Below, one piece after another: positions 1-12,108 of a stretch of DNA of 64,000 nt. The notes under the pieces were generated by a model. That model was not told where the DNA came from and made no database searches. It saw nothing but the letters and a program-made list of their open reading frames with translations. Positions within the stretch are counted from its first letter, which is position 1. Every line of letters begins with the position of its first letter. Position numbers and translations under genes: made by a program. Location: the NCBI GenBank assembly GCA_905331475.1, contig CAJNYU010000874.1:1-64000 (forward strand), read 5' to 3'. This DNA is from Rotaria socialis. Lineage: Eukaryota > Rotifera > Eurotatoria > Philodinida > Philodinidae.

Positions 1-1000
1 GTGGGGGGGGTGCGAAGAGCTAATCGCTTCTAAATATTGAAAACCTGTCAGACTTTTTGAGAATTCTTCTTATATCTGCCAGATTCTTGAAAGTTTTATA
101 ATAATTTCTGGCAAAAATCTCAGAAAATCCGTGAATTTAACGTTTATTATCTAATCTTTGCCGAAAAATAAGATCAGATATTTTCTATCAAATTTTGAGC
201 CTCTCCCACTCTTCAAAATAATCAACAACTTTGGTAAACATTTATTTTGTCCAAGCCCAGCATGGACGATAGCATACAAGCGTGGTGAATATAGCGACAT
301 CTATTTTCGGAAAGGAAATGTACTAAGCTGATAAGTGTGACTGTTAGTCCGTGTGGTGTGAAAGGAACGAAAGAAAAGTTGGTGCGTCAACAGCTCAGCT
401 ATGAGCTGAATAAAACGAAATGAACAATGCTTTAGTAAAATGAACAAGCAAGTTTTAAAAAAATTTCCCTTTAATAATTAAGAGAGTTTTGACAGGTATG
501 CAGGATAGGTAAAATATTTTGATGAAAATTTAGGTAATCTGAACTTTGGTCGAAAGTAAAAATGTCGAAAATAAAAATGATGCAGAAAAATATCAAAGTA
601 GAGTTAATAGTTTTTATTGAACAAATAAGAAATTACTAGTTTTAAAGAAGAGAAATTTATTTCTAAGTCACGGATGAAAAATAAAAAATAAAAAAATAGT
701 GAATAGATTAGTTGATGACTGTTAATAAAAATTTTAGACGCATAGTTCCATCTAGTTCATCGCACCGGACGAGGCGTGACACAGTGGACCATTTCCTTCA
801 CCTTATTTTTTTCAATATTGAAGTTTTCCGACATTTCGATATTTTTGTTCTGATATCCTTATATTTCGACGTTTTCCTTTCGATATTTTTCTTTCCACCA
901 AAGCTCAGAGAATCAAATTTTAGGTGCTGGCTTGTGAATTTCTAAACTAACTTTTCTCCTGACATTTGCACATAGATTCTAGTTTCGCTATTTCTACTTC
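1..1000. other. Intergenic, no gene seen
   Basis: No reading frame here looks like a protein. The only structure I can support is the terminal-repeat element at about 530-914, listed separately. The rest is AT-rich sequence without a recognisable gene, RNA or motif. Confidence 0.5.
530..914. mobile_element. Small TIR element, copy A (GGTCGAAAGT family)
   Basis: The left end reads CTGAACTTTGGTCGAAAGT and is followed by AAAAATGTCGAAA-type repeats. The right end carries the inverse, CCACCAAAGCTCAGAG, preceded by TTTCGAC/TTTCGAT repeats. A second copy with the same ends and the same subterminal motif lies at about 21680-22354. No transposase frame is inside, so this would be a non-autonomous element. 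No clear target duplication was found; exact ends are approximate. Confidence 0.55.
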
Positions 1001-1579
1001 ATTCGTTAGCGCAAGTATATGGAGTAGTGCTGAAAATTCTTTTCGACTGTTATCAATTTTCTATAGATGATCAATAATTGTAAGCGACAAATACTCCTCA
1101 GGTTTTACTTCTTTTATCGGAAAAATTTAGAAAATTAGCTGCAGTTCAATATTTTAGACATTTCGATAGATAAAAAAGAAAAACTTTCCAAGAGTTATTG
1201 TATACACAATAATAATCATTTTCCTATGCTATCTAATGTCGATTTTACTTGAAACTCAAGAAGTTTTGGACTTAGTTAATCTAAGCTAATTAAGAAAGAA
1301 ATATTATCGGTCATAGCTTGTTGAGTTTCAAATAAAATCGGCATAAGATAACATAGAAAAATGATTACTATTGTGTATACAATAACTCTAGGAAAGTTTT
1401 TCTTTTTTATCTATCGAAATGCCTAAAATATTGAACTGCAGCTAATTTTCTAAATTTTCCTGATAAAAGAAGTAAAACCTGAGGAGTATTTGTCGCTTAC
1501 AATTATTGATCATCTATAGAAAATTGATAACAGTCAAGAAGAATTCTTAGCACTATTCCATATACTTGCGCTAACGAAT
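1001..1579. repeat. Fold-back element with ~260 bp arms
   Basis: Two long inverted arms, about 1001-1264 and 1317-1579, are separated by a spacer of about 50 bp. The outer ends match exactly (ATTCGTTAGCGCAAGTATAT and its complement). The arms stay near-identical inward, with a few substitutions such as TGTCGATTTTA against TGCCGATTTTA. No coding sequence is inside. This is typical of a fold-back or MITE-type transposon. I could not identify a target duplication. Confidence 0.85.
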
Positions 1580-4440
1580 TTTCGCGTGAATAATCGTTAA
1601 GTTTATTTAACGCGTGTTTACGGCCAAAAAGGCAACATATTTAATCGTTAAGTCGTGAAATTTTGAATGATTTTTCACGTAAGAATGCTTCGTTAAATCA
1701 ATAAAAAAATTTACATGGGAATCGTATCCATGGAATTCGAGACGTCAATACAGAAAGCCTTAAAAAGTTCAAACTATAGTCATCGTTGTTATTGTTACCA
1801 AGTGATTGATACATTCGCCATTCTTAATTTTAATGGAGATGATCAATATGGTGTGATATTTCTAATATCTTAATCATAAGACTAATTGATAGTTTCCATC
1901 CATTCGAATGAAATTTCTTTGCAATAAATTTAACATTTAATTATATCCATCTCATAAATTAAACGTATGCTTGGAAAAACTTTCAACAGCTAAATATGTC
2001 TAGAAACGCTTAATCTTTTATTGAAACCTATATCTTCCGGTTAAAAATCATTCACTATGATTTTTCTGTATTATCTATAAACAATCTATGTTGAAAAGCA
2101 GGACATTTAGCATTTCTACATCGAATATTTCTTAAATTTCGCTGTCTTCAACTTGATTAGTCTAAGAATGTTGGAAATACAATATACTTACATAATAAAT
2201 TGTATTAGAGAGTACGATTGTTTTCTGTTATACTTGCAATGACTTGTACACGGTATTTATCATTGACGACATTATTCGGTTTGCTTCTCACTTACTTCTG
2301 TTTCGTTGAATCAACGAACCATGCCATTTTCAATAAGTAAGCAGTGTTTTTTCATGTATGCGCTCGTCACCATGCAGCTGTTTTCTCTTCCAGTCGTCTT
2401 TCTATTATTTTTTCTTTGTTTCGGTTTGAAGTTGTTGTGATCAAAACAAATCACCTTTGAATCTCGAAGTTTCGTTTTTTGACGAGAACAAGAACTCGTG
2501 ATTATTTGATCTCATATAGAAGAATTACTCATAGTATGCTCTTAAATATACGAACTTTTCATAATCAAGACTTTCTATACATAAGAGAAAAGTATCAGTG
2601 AATTATAGGTGAAATACGACGACATCAGATATTGTTGTTGAAAAAGTCTATTAAAATATCATTTCATTCGAAAATAGGAAGAAAAATTTATACATATAGT
2701 TCACATTGATCGAAAACGGTTATCACCATAAATACACTGTATCTTTCGTTAGTAATCAATACTATCGAATTCAACAATCAGTTTTAGCTATGTGAATTAA
2801 TCAAATTCTATTTCCACATTATATGCGATACGCTTAACTCATGTACTTCGTGTCTACCATTAAAAATTTCGCATCAATTCTATCTGTTACTCATTCTAAA
2901 GTTAAAAAAAATTGTATGAGAAACGTTTCATAGATAATTTTAAGTTGTCATCTAAAAATTAATGATAAAAATAGTATAACGTATACTTATGCATAGAAAC
3001 CATGAAAAGTCAGCGTAAAAGTTAATATTAATGATTACAATGATTTTCAGTCAATCAGGACAAAGAGTTTAGATTGTAGTATACTTAACTTTCAATAAGT
3101 ACTGTATAGCTCTTCATCATTACAATAGCTTTATTTATGGCTATTTTCTAATTGTTTGTCAAATATTTCATTCGAAAATAAAAGGACAAAATAAGATCAT
3201 CACTTGGTATTCTTGTTGCCAATCAACCAATAAGAACACATAGAATAATAATTAAAAGTATATTTTTTTAGGAATATTTGCAACAAGAAAAACCTTTCAT
3301 TTTTCCTTTTCATTATTTTAACAGTAAACAAAAATTACATGATCTGAAAGAAAATTTGAATGAAACATGTAATGATAGAAATATATATCGTACCGAAAAA
3401 AACAAGAGTAACAAAGAGAAAAACTACATGAGAAGAAAGAATAATTATATGAAACATCGGTTTTTCGATGAAAAAAGAAAATATTAGTATAAAGCTGTTG
3501 AAAATGATATAGTCTGTCTTATCAGGACTGATTAGATTGTTGTTAATTATTTGTGCAAGAGTTGACTATGAATCAAGATGATGATGACAACGATAGGGGA
3601 TTTAAATCATCATTTGTTTCCATAGATTCAACCAATACTGTATTTGCATGATCTAAGAGATTGTTCAATCCGGATATTTTGTAATGAAATATTTAATATG
3701 AGAATTAAAATTCGCTTTTAAGTTATAGATAGAAAATTGCGATTTACGTTTGAGAATCTATTTCAGTGAACTAGGTTTTTTCGTGGTGATGAATGTCCAT
3801 TATAAATTGACTCAAGGATCAGACTAAAAAGTCAACAAAATCATGCTGATAATTCATACTTTGATATTCTTTTGAGCATATACTATTGATCTCTTGTCAA
3901 AAATTTTGTCAGGTGTTACGCAGTCACCAGATCTTCATATTGAATATAGTAGTATACTATTTGAAAACAAGGCAAACATGTATTTGGACCGATGAGAAAT
4001 TGTTCAAAATAATCGAACGAACAATTATTATCATATTCTTGGTACATGGTAGTGAGTAAACATGGCATCGAACTTCTTCATTTGAATTATCATCAATATA
4101 GCAACCAACAAGATCTCCTCTTTGAATAAATATGCGACGAATATCATTAGGCGATGGACGAGATTCTTAATTGATCATAGCAATATCAAAGAGAAATGCG
4201 TTTAGTTGTCGCATATTATCGAGTTATCTATCAAATACGGGAACCTGCAAGTTGAGCACTAAGAGAGATCAGCACGAATAGTGAATAAGCTGAATATGTC
4301 ATCCTCATAATTTATGTCAATATAACAGAGCAACATAATCGAATTACATTAAGTAATAAACAGAGTTAACATGATCCAATTAATTCTCGCTACTATAATT
4401 ATGTTACGAGACGTGTTTGTTACGTTAATCTATCACTATC
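1580..4440. other. AT-rich intergenic stretch
   Basis: Nothing codes convincingly here. A short open frame at 3278-3487 is a Lys/Asn-rich translation of AT-rich DNA with no family resemblance. No repeats longer than short simple runs were noticed. Confidence 0.4.
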
Positions 4441-5020
4441 TCAACATGGCAACAATTTCAACCAACGGTACAACAAAACAAAAACCACGTCTAGATTATA
4501 CACTGAAGAAAAAGGTTCCATGCGGAAATTGAAAGGTTTCGTAGTGCTTACTATACTTCAAAAGTTTTCGATCGGAAACACGAAACCTTATAGTAGTTCA
4601 ATTCTATCAGAGGTTTCGTAAAACACTCCTATATCCTTTTTGGTTAACATAAATTGTAGAGTGGCGCTTTTTGTCATTACTTCTTTTGTTGCCGAGTAAA
4701 GTTAAAACCAATCACTTATTTTTCCGCTGCTCATCTTATTCTACATCAAGTTCACTGTTTTCAATATTAAATATCTCAAGCAAAAACAAATAGTCGAAGT
4801 ACTTAGAATTTATTAAAGACAATGTATTTCGAATATAAATGGAACAAGCAAAAAACCACGTTGCTTATCTACAAAGTTGGCAAAACGCTTTACTTATATA
4901 CTGTGGCATTGCTACACGCGTTGTTCGTGTTATTCTTACTCTCCACTTTTTTGCATCAATTGTTTTTAACTTTTTATCCTATACTCAGTCTTCGCAGCAC
5001 AAAAGAAAACTTAAAAAATG

Positions 5021-5408
5021 TAGACATTATATATATATAGCTCCCATAGGCTTATCGCTCGTTGGGGCCAGCGCTGGGGTTCACGTGCGCTAGTTTCTTG
5101 CGTCTTTTTCTTTTTACGGACGATGGTATCTGCACTCCTTCCCGTCCAACGCTTCTCCTATATGGGTTGGCGATCATCATAAGTATCACGTGATTGTGAC
5201 ATCTATGATGGGGTTATTTTTGCTCTGTATATTGACTAGCGATGCAATCAATACACTATCGGATGAGTCATCCGAAACAAGTAGCCGTTAGTGATTTGTC
5301 CAGGGTCATTATATAACTGGTGATACTGAGGTTTGAACACAGTATATTGTGAATATGTGTCGAACAACATATCCACTCAGTCATGTTGGCTAGACATTAT
5401 ATATATAT
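5021..5408 (-). mobile_element. tRNA-derived SINE with 18 bp target-site duplication
   Basis: An insert of about 352 bp (5039-5390) is bounded by identical 18 bp copies of TAGACATTATATATATAT at 5021-5038 and 5391-5408. Read on the minus strand, its first 60 bases contain a pol III A-box-like TGACTGAGTGG (5383-5373) and a B-box-like GTTCAAACC (5338-5330). The start-to-start spacing of about 45 nt is that of a tRNA. A long duplication plus an internal tRNA-like promoter is the signature of a SINE copied by a LINE. The insert is also more GC-rich than its surroundings. The body beyond the tRNA head matches nothing I know. Confidence 0.75.
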
Positions 5409-5409
5409 C

Positions 5410-8142
5410 CAAGAATGCTTCTATTTAATAATAATATTAAATCAAATATATATGCAAAACTGTCTACGTTTCATCAAATGTAATATAATCGTGCTAGCAT
5501 TTGTATCTATTACATAAAAGGTCAAATATGTAAAAGTTGTTAATGCTGAAACGACTGTATTGTGTTTCATGTGACTAACACAATCTTCTGCATATATCTA
5601 AGATGAACTATTTAATGATAGATTTTCTTATATAAATATATACAAACGTTTCCAGCTTGAGATTTTCTTTTATAACTCAGACATTTCTAATAGCAAACGC
5701 TTCAAAAACTATTTTGCACATTTTCCACTGTTTCTTAGATACTCTTTTACTTATATATTTATTTTTTACCGTTCTCTTTACGATTTTTTACTTGTCTTTG
5801 CCGTGAAAAACAGTAAACCTAGAGAATAAGTTATCTCACAACCACATAGGCCGAAAAATGGGCGTTATCGCATGAAACAATTAGCAACTGTACGACCGTA
5901 GAGATAGAATTCGAAACAAAATACAGAGAAAACTAATTTGAAGTGAATCATCTAACTTGCGCAAGTATCGTCCGTTAACAAGATTCACATTAGGGATACC
6001 AATCACACAAACGATTTTTTCCCCCGGCCTTATATCATGAAATAAATCCACGGTAACTATCATAATAACAAACATGTTTTTTCACTTCACAATCATTGGA
6101 TCACAACCGACAAAAGCCGATTACTATCAAAATAATAGAAAAATATATATTGTCTATTTACATTTCTCAAAACAAAATGAATCATTCGTAAGTACAATGA
6201 TAAATTAAAATTTTCTCATTTTAGGTTAATCTCAACTGAGAAATAAAAACAATTGTGAGCTTGAAAAGAGAAAATAGTTTGCTGATTGTTTAGGGTATGG
6301 ATTGCTCTTTTTTATCAGTTGATGATCATCCATATCCACACACTGCTCTTGATTGTTGTAAAACAAAAATCTAAATGACTCACCACTTAGATATAAATTA
6401 AGGATATCGATATAGAATAAAGGCTAGATATAGAGTAAGAGGTTAACATATGAGTATTCATGTAAGAGGTAAGATACAAATTTAGGAATGTACTCGTTAA
6501 CAAAGGGGTAGTTACAGAAATTGTAATGGAAGCCTGGATGGTTGTATTGGTGCAAATGCAGAGGTATTCGATTCGAATCGAGAGGTTATTTGAGCTACGG
6601 AACCATATTTATAAGAAACCGAAAAAAGGTTTAGATTTCGTTACAAATCTCGGGCCTTTCTTGAAAAAAATGAATAATTCTTATGCATATATTTATAAAT
6701 TATATTATATTCAACATATTTCTATAGAAGATCGACAGACTATTCTCATTTTAAGAAGAGCAGGCTGAAAACAACGCAATACTATGTAATAGTGAATACC
6801 ATGTTTTGTAAACCCAATTTGAGTCGAATCGAATCGAATAACAATTTTGAAAAACCAAAATAGCCGAATCGAATCCGAATGGCACTTTTGTTATTCGTTT
6901 CGGTCTCTGATCAGGATCACATTGACACTTCGTGCCAACCTGCATATACATGCCAACAAGAAAGTCATATTCACCGATGGAAAAGGTTTCTACAGTCCCA
7001 AGGCATGCATAACTGACAAAAACAGATCATTTTCAACCAGAGGTACACAAAAGGCTGAAGGAATGGTTTCATTCGAGCTAATCATCTCTATAGCCACAAA
7101 TCATGCAGCATATAGGAAAGAACAGAATAACCGTTTTCGATGTTTATTTCGGCTCGCTTCGATTGAAAATGCAGCTATTAGTGTTTATGGTCGTATTCTG
7201 TAAAAAACGAATCGGTGATCATGAAGAACAAAAGTACTGTGAGGATATCTCGATGAAAACTAGAACTTGAGACCTCATTTTACTACTGAAATGATGGAAT
7301 TCCTTTTCTTCACGACGTCAAAGTAATTTGGCATGCACAATCAATAGAAACAGTCGACTTTCTCTCTCAGATTCCGCAGGCGAATTAGAAAAAACCACTC
7401 ATTTTCACCATTTATCGAATATTTCTCTCGTTTCGAAAACGCTGGCAACGTACGACATGCAGGATTGTAGAGCAAGTGAAACTGTATCAGGATCGCTTCA
7501 GCACGTAGCCGAGCAATACGACTTAACGATGAAACTACATTGACAAGATAACATATTTTCGAGGCTGGTGGGAAGCAGTCCGGACTCGTGAAGTACATTT
7601 TTTCTGCATACACTAGGGTAATGTAAAATACGGTTAGATGCTTCCTTTCGTGAGATATAAGTCAAACAAATCGTCGGGGTGAGTTTCCGAAAAGTGACAT
7701 ATTTGACTTTTCATGTCAAAGTAGAGCTCGCGTGGCGATTTCAAACAAGGGACCCCAGGATAATTTTTTCCGCAGAAGTTCTTAGATTCATTTGCTCTAC
7801 AAACTGTGAAAGTTTCAGCCGAATCGGAGAAATGTTTTGTAAACGTGGGAGAGATCCGTTGGACACACCCTGCACTTAAATGCAGTACCATAGTGCCATC
7901 AATAATAGCTACGATTTGGATTCAAATCTCGAAAATCGATTTGGTCGCCTGGCTGCCCACTGTGCTGAGTCCGCCCTAGTCCAAAATCCTGGCTCGGCCA
8001 CTGCCGCACGAGTACATTTTCCCCCAGATATTGAATATTTTATTCGTTTTAAATTTAACTTATATCGCCATAGCAATAGTGGCATTGATTGATTATTTTC
8101 GGGATCCGATTTAATCATCGTTAATAGCCGTTTAGTTTAAAT
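5410..8142. other. Intergenic, transposon-like debris, no supported gene
   Basis: Many short overlapping frames occur on both strands between 6526 and 8118 with none clearly coding. Two patches look like transposon remains: about 6540-6900, with repeated ATTCGAATCGA-like motifs, and 7620-7880, a GC-richer non-coding stretch ending in ACACACCCTGCAC. The remainder shows nothing recognisable. Confidence 0.4.
6900..7203 (+). pseudogene. Possible fragment of a mariner-type transposase
   Basis: The frame ending at 7203 contains KVIFTDGKGFY, which resembles the KV(I/V)F(T/S)DEK block around the second catalytic Asp of Tc1/mariner transposases. It is followed by a loosely similar N-rich stretch. The conserved Glu after the Asp is Gly here, and neither the rest of the catalytic core nor a DNA-binding domain is recognisable. 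This may be a decayed relic or chance similarity. Confidence 0.22.
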
Positions 8143-8904
8143 TTAGAAATATTTTTTAAAGTAAATAAAAATAGAGTAAGCTGCCGCATAAATGATGCCC
8201 ACAGTCGGCATTTCGCTGTTTAAAGCTGACGCTGCGCAAGTGATGCCATGAACGATTTCGTCTGGCGTGCAACAACTTTTTCTCGAATCATAGGTGTGAT
8301 AGTAGCCGTCAATAACACAGCATGCGTTGCCTTCACCACTGATCAAGTTTTCGCAGCATACGTGTGTCGATGTGTTGTATGCATTATTCGAAGAGCCTAA
8401 ACCGCAGCATTCGTCGCCAGTCGACCAGTTTTCGCAGCATTTTTTAGCTCCTGTTGAGTAAGGATTCGGACCACAGCATGCGTCGCCTACTCCAATTATA
8501 TTCGATGTAAAGGATACATGCGCCGCTGTGTTATAGAATGTGCCAGCGCAGCAGACTATATTCTTTGTGCGATTGTATGGCTTCTCCAAGCAGCATGCGT
8601 CGGCATATGCCACAGTACTGGTGAAGCCGTAATACAAGGTTGTCCTGTAGTCAGCGCTTTTGCAGCACGACTGTGTCGAGTTATCATAGGGCTCATAGGT
8701 CACCCAACTCGATCCGTAATAATAAACGTATGAGCTGACTGCACAGCATGCATTTCCTTCGCCGGTTACATTTGTCTTGGAAACATGGACAGGAGGAGCG
8801 GAGTTAAGTATGCTAACGCATGTAATCTTCTCACAATTAGTCGCAGTTTGCTGCATAAACAAAATCGAAACATAACAAAATAAACCAATTAAATAGCACT
8901 GCAT
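8143..8904 (-). CDS. Galaxin-like cysteine-rich surface protein
   Basis: An intronless frame of 253 residues. A hydrophobic N-terminal signal (about 1-20, LIGLFCYVSILFM) is followed by irregular repeats built on paired cysteines. Units of the type GDACCG...Y(N/S)T...CCEN recur from about residue 50 to 225, with ten or more CC pairs and several N-x-T/S sites. Di-cysteine repeats of this shape are typical of galaxins, secreted matrix proteins first described in corals and now known as a broad animal family. The last 22 residues (GIIYAAAYSIFIYFKKYF) form a hydrophobic tail ending in basic residues, so the protein may be membrane-tethered or lipid-anchored. Function in this animal is unknown; an extracellular coat or matrix role is inference. 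The start is the first Met before the signal. Confidence 0.75.
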   Translation of the reverse strand: MQCYLIGLFCYVSILFMQQTATNCEKITCVSILNSAPPVHVSKTNVTGEGNACCAVSSYVYYYGSSWVTYEPYDNSTQSCCKSADYRTTLYYGFTSTVAYADACCLEKPYNRTKNIVCCAGTFYNTAAHVSFTSNIIGVGDACCGPNPYSTGAKKCCENWSTGDECCGLGSSNNAYNTSTHVCCENLISGEGNACCVIDGYYHTYDSRKSCCTPDEIVHGITCAASALNSEMPTVGIIYAAAYSIFIYFKKYF

Positions 8905-9349
8905 TATTCTTTCATTGAATAAGAGAAAATTTGAGAGTTTCGGTTTTATGAGTAAGCTAATGTTATGCAGCGGTATGCGAGCTACGGAACCTGTTTATTC
9001 TTTATTAAAAGACTCCAAACTGACGAACAATAAAAATAGCCGAACAGAGAGAAGCAAGAGAAAGAAACTATGCGCACATATATGTGCACGTATAGATAAG
9101 AGATGAATGGAGATAAGAGGCAAGAGTGTGGGTGTGAGTGTGTTAAAAACTCAATATTTGATAGATTCAAAGCATACACGACGTTTCGATCTTGCTTAAG
9201 GATCTCATCGGGTATCTTAAGAATTCCAATGCTACATTATTATATAGAACGTAAATTCTATATAAAAACAATAGAAGGAGTCCATCCGGTTTGTCGTTTC
9301 GGTGGGAAACGATAGAAAAAAAGCTTCAAACTTTTCCGATCGCCATACG

Positions 9350-10250
9350 TCTACGCCCTTTCTATGAGCCTTAATCTGGTATATATCTATGTGTATCTCC
9401 AAATATGTACATCTAAATATTTACGTCTTAAACCTTACGGTTAATCTCTAATCTAATACGTCTTAATCTATACATCCTAACATGTACGTTTAAATATAGT
9501 ACGTCGTAATCTATACGTCGTAATCTATACGTCGTAATCTATACGTCGTAATCTATACGTCGTAATCTATACGCCGTAATCTAATGCGTCTTAATCTTTA
9601 CATCTAAATTAATACAGAAAAATCCTCGCACCTCTTCTAGCTTACCCTACCTAACGATACCATGGGATTTTAGCAGTATCATCTGGGATGCAAGTGACAT
9701 CATCTGAGATGCTAGCAACATCACTAGATATGCTAGTAGCATTACCTGTAATGCTAGTAAAACACCTGGACTTCTAGCAACATTGCCGGAGCCGCTAGCA
9801 ACACCGTGTAGAATACAACTAGCATCACCTGTGAAACAGCTGCGTCCGAAATTTGCATGTTGAGCTCCACGATACCCAAAGGTAGATGCCACTGTGTACA
9901 CAGAGACAAGCGTTGGTCGCAGCTCTGCGGGAGGGCTGGGCGCCCCCACGCCGCGACACTAAAATAAAGGGTTGTTGTGGCTACCCATTGTTTTTCTATA
10001 CATGATATCGTATTACTTATTATTGTGCGCTATCTTTTCTTTTTTTCTTGAGCTTACGTCGGACTTGATTCGAATTTGACAATTGATGTGCGTCTCAGGT
10101 AATGCCTCTAGCATTCCAAGTGAGGGTTAAGCGGAGGGAATACTTATGGATGGGCATAAAAATTTATCGATACTGGTTTAGACGTACTAGATTCAGACAT
10201 ATAAGATTCAGACGTACTAGATTAGGACGTACAGATTGGGATATGATAAA
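9350..10250. repeat. Inverted minisatellite arrays around a GC-rich core
   Basis: On the left (9400-9610) a 14 bp unit, TACGTCGTAATCTA, repeats about five times nearly perfectly (9495-9570), with looser copies on both sides. On the right (10165-10240) the complementary motif TAGATTAGGACGTA appears in looser tandem. Between them lies a second array of about 21 bp units containing ATGCTAGTAGCATTACCT-like words (9660-9830) and a GC-rich patch, GGGCGCCCCCACGCCGCGAC, near 9940. The symmetry suggests one mobile element with subterminal repeats. The 100-residue minus-strand frame over it is only a translation of the repeats. Confidence 0.5.
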
Positions 10251-11069
10251 TAAAGTTGTGCTTAGAACACAATGACTGTGGCTGAGGTATAAGTTTATTG
10301 GAGATTTAAACGTACTTTATATTCCTTTCCGCAATCATTTTCTGTTTTTCTATTAGCGTTTCCCAGAGAAATCATAAAGCGGATTATATGAATATAAGAC
10401 TAGCAGAGAATTCTTCGAATTCTATTTAATAATAAAATCATTTCAGGGAATGGTTTCTATTTCAATTTCGGAGAAAAAGAAAAATAAGTATTATGGACTC
10501 CGAAGGACATCTGTTCAATTTAGAGGATCTTTTCTGTGTGCTTTATAAATGATAGGATATTCTTCTAGTACAGAGCTTTTAACGGGTATTAAGATGTTTT
10601 ATTCTTTATAATAGGATTGCAAGCTATATGTATCGATTTGCCTGCTGGACCGTCGTTTTTTTTTCTTCATATATGTGATATAACCACGTGTGCATTTTTT
10701 CCTTTACATATATATATATATAGTTGTTTCATTTTCTTCCCTTCTAATGAACAGACTAATGTCTATATAGACATCTTCAATATGAACCAATTCTCAATCA
10801 CTAATTATAATTACATACTGTAATTTATTAAGCCCTGAACATTATTTTCTGCCGAATTTATATGAATTGTTCGAATGTTTCATAAAAATCATCATTTCAT
10901 CACATAGACAGTCAACACTACTGTCTTACATATACCATCGAGATTATATAGCGGACTCGCATACGTAGAGTTTGTCTCATATATAGAGAGAAATGAGCCA
11001 ATCTATTAGCTGACTAAATATATAGATTAATCTAAATCATTTTCTTTCTTTCCTGTTTATTATACATAT

Positions 11070-11722
11070 CAGTGGCGTGGCCAGGTGTTTTTGACTCAAG
11101 GGCCGATTTCCAGCGTAGATATTTTAAGCATTGCGTAGCAATCGGCAATTGAATATTACTTGGGCTACAATTTTTAAAATTTATCACCGCGTTTAATTCG
11201 TTCTGTTTTGTTTAACAATGACAAACATTTCCCTTAATTTACCGTTTCATAATCCTACCACATCTGAAAATTTGTTTCTATGCGTCTTTGATGCTAATTT
11301 AAATACGCATATATACTCTTCAAGTCACCCATGAGTATTCCATTGTCATTGCTCGAAATTTCTGACTTTGTTCTCGAAAAACTATCATATATATGTTGAC
11401 TTCGCGTTCATCTACATTTTCTACGTTATTTGTAAACGTTTTTTCATTTCGAAGTTATATAAGCGATATCACTGTTTACCTTGTTAAAGTGTAACGATTT
11501 CACTGAAATTACTTCAGTCACTTTCGTTCGATATAGTTGTATACGCTTAAAGCGACTGATGAGCTTTCAGTCACATTTTCCAGAAGCAGAGTTAAGTGAC
11601 ATATCGAGCATTTTGACCCAACAACATCAATGAACTTTAATTATTGCAATCACCCAACCTCTTGGAGCTTCGAACATACACGTCTATCAAGCCCAATACC
11701 CCGCCCCCTGGCTACGGCACTG
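11070..11722. mobile_element. Degenerate hAT-like non-autonomous element
   Basis: The outer ends are imperfect inverted copies: CAGTGGCGTGGCCAGG at 11070-11085 and CCTGGCTACGGCACTG at 11707-11722. They resemble the CAGTGGCGTAACCAG ends of the better-preserved element at 53945-54355. No matching 8 bp duplication is visible, so the copy may be old, or the two ends may belong to different insertions. No transposase frame is inside. Confidence 0.45.
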
Positions 11723-12108
11723 TCTGTACTATATCGTTTTGTTCTAGTTCATCTTTTCGTTATTGAAAAGTTTTTCCTCTCTCAACTATCACTAACTCTC
11801 TCGGTGCTGTTGACTGTAAAAGACATATCTGCTTCACCGAAATCGATTTGTATTGCTATTTCATATTATTCTCAATTCTTTAGAAAATTCTATCCGCACA
11901 AGCATCTCTGATATCCAAAATCGTCACAAATCAGCAGCCAAATCCACCTCTAGTCTTGCATCATTACACAATTAGCGAATATAGATTCAGTTTTATTATG
12001 GTTTTAAGCCATTGAATCAACAATTTTAAAGTATCGCTTTAACAGACATATTATTAAAAATAGTAACTCTATTGCAATCACTGATGATCGGAACTTTAGT
12101 GAAGAATA

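Noticed and set aside
4822-5093. Two overlapping plus-strand frames with hydrophobic stretches
   Set aside because: One ends within the SINE and the other just at its start; no family resemblance or splice support.
9647-9949. 100-residue minus-strand open frame
   Set aside because: It is a translation of the 21 bp tandem array (repeated LLALQV/LLASQM words) and a GC-rich patch, with no protein features.
11630-11911. 93-residue plus-strand frame
   Set aside because: It overlaps the right end of the hAT-like element and looks non-coding.
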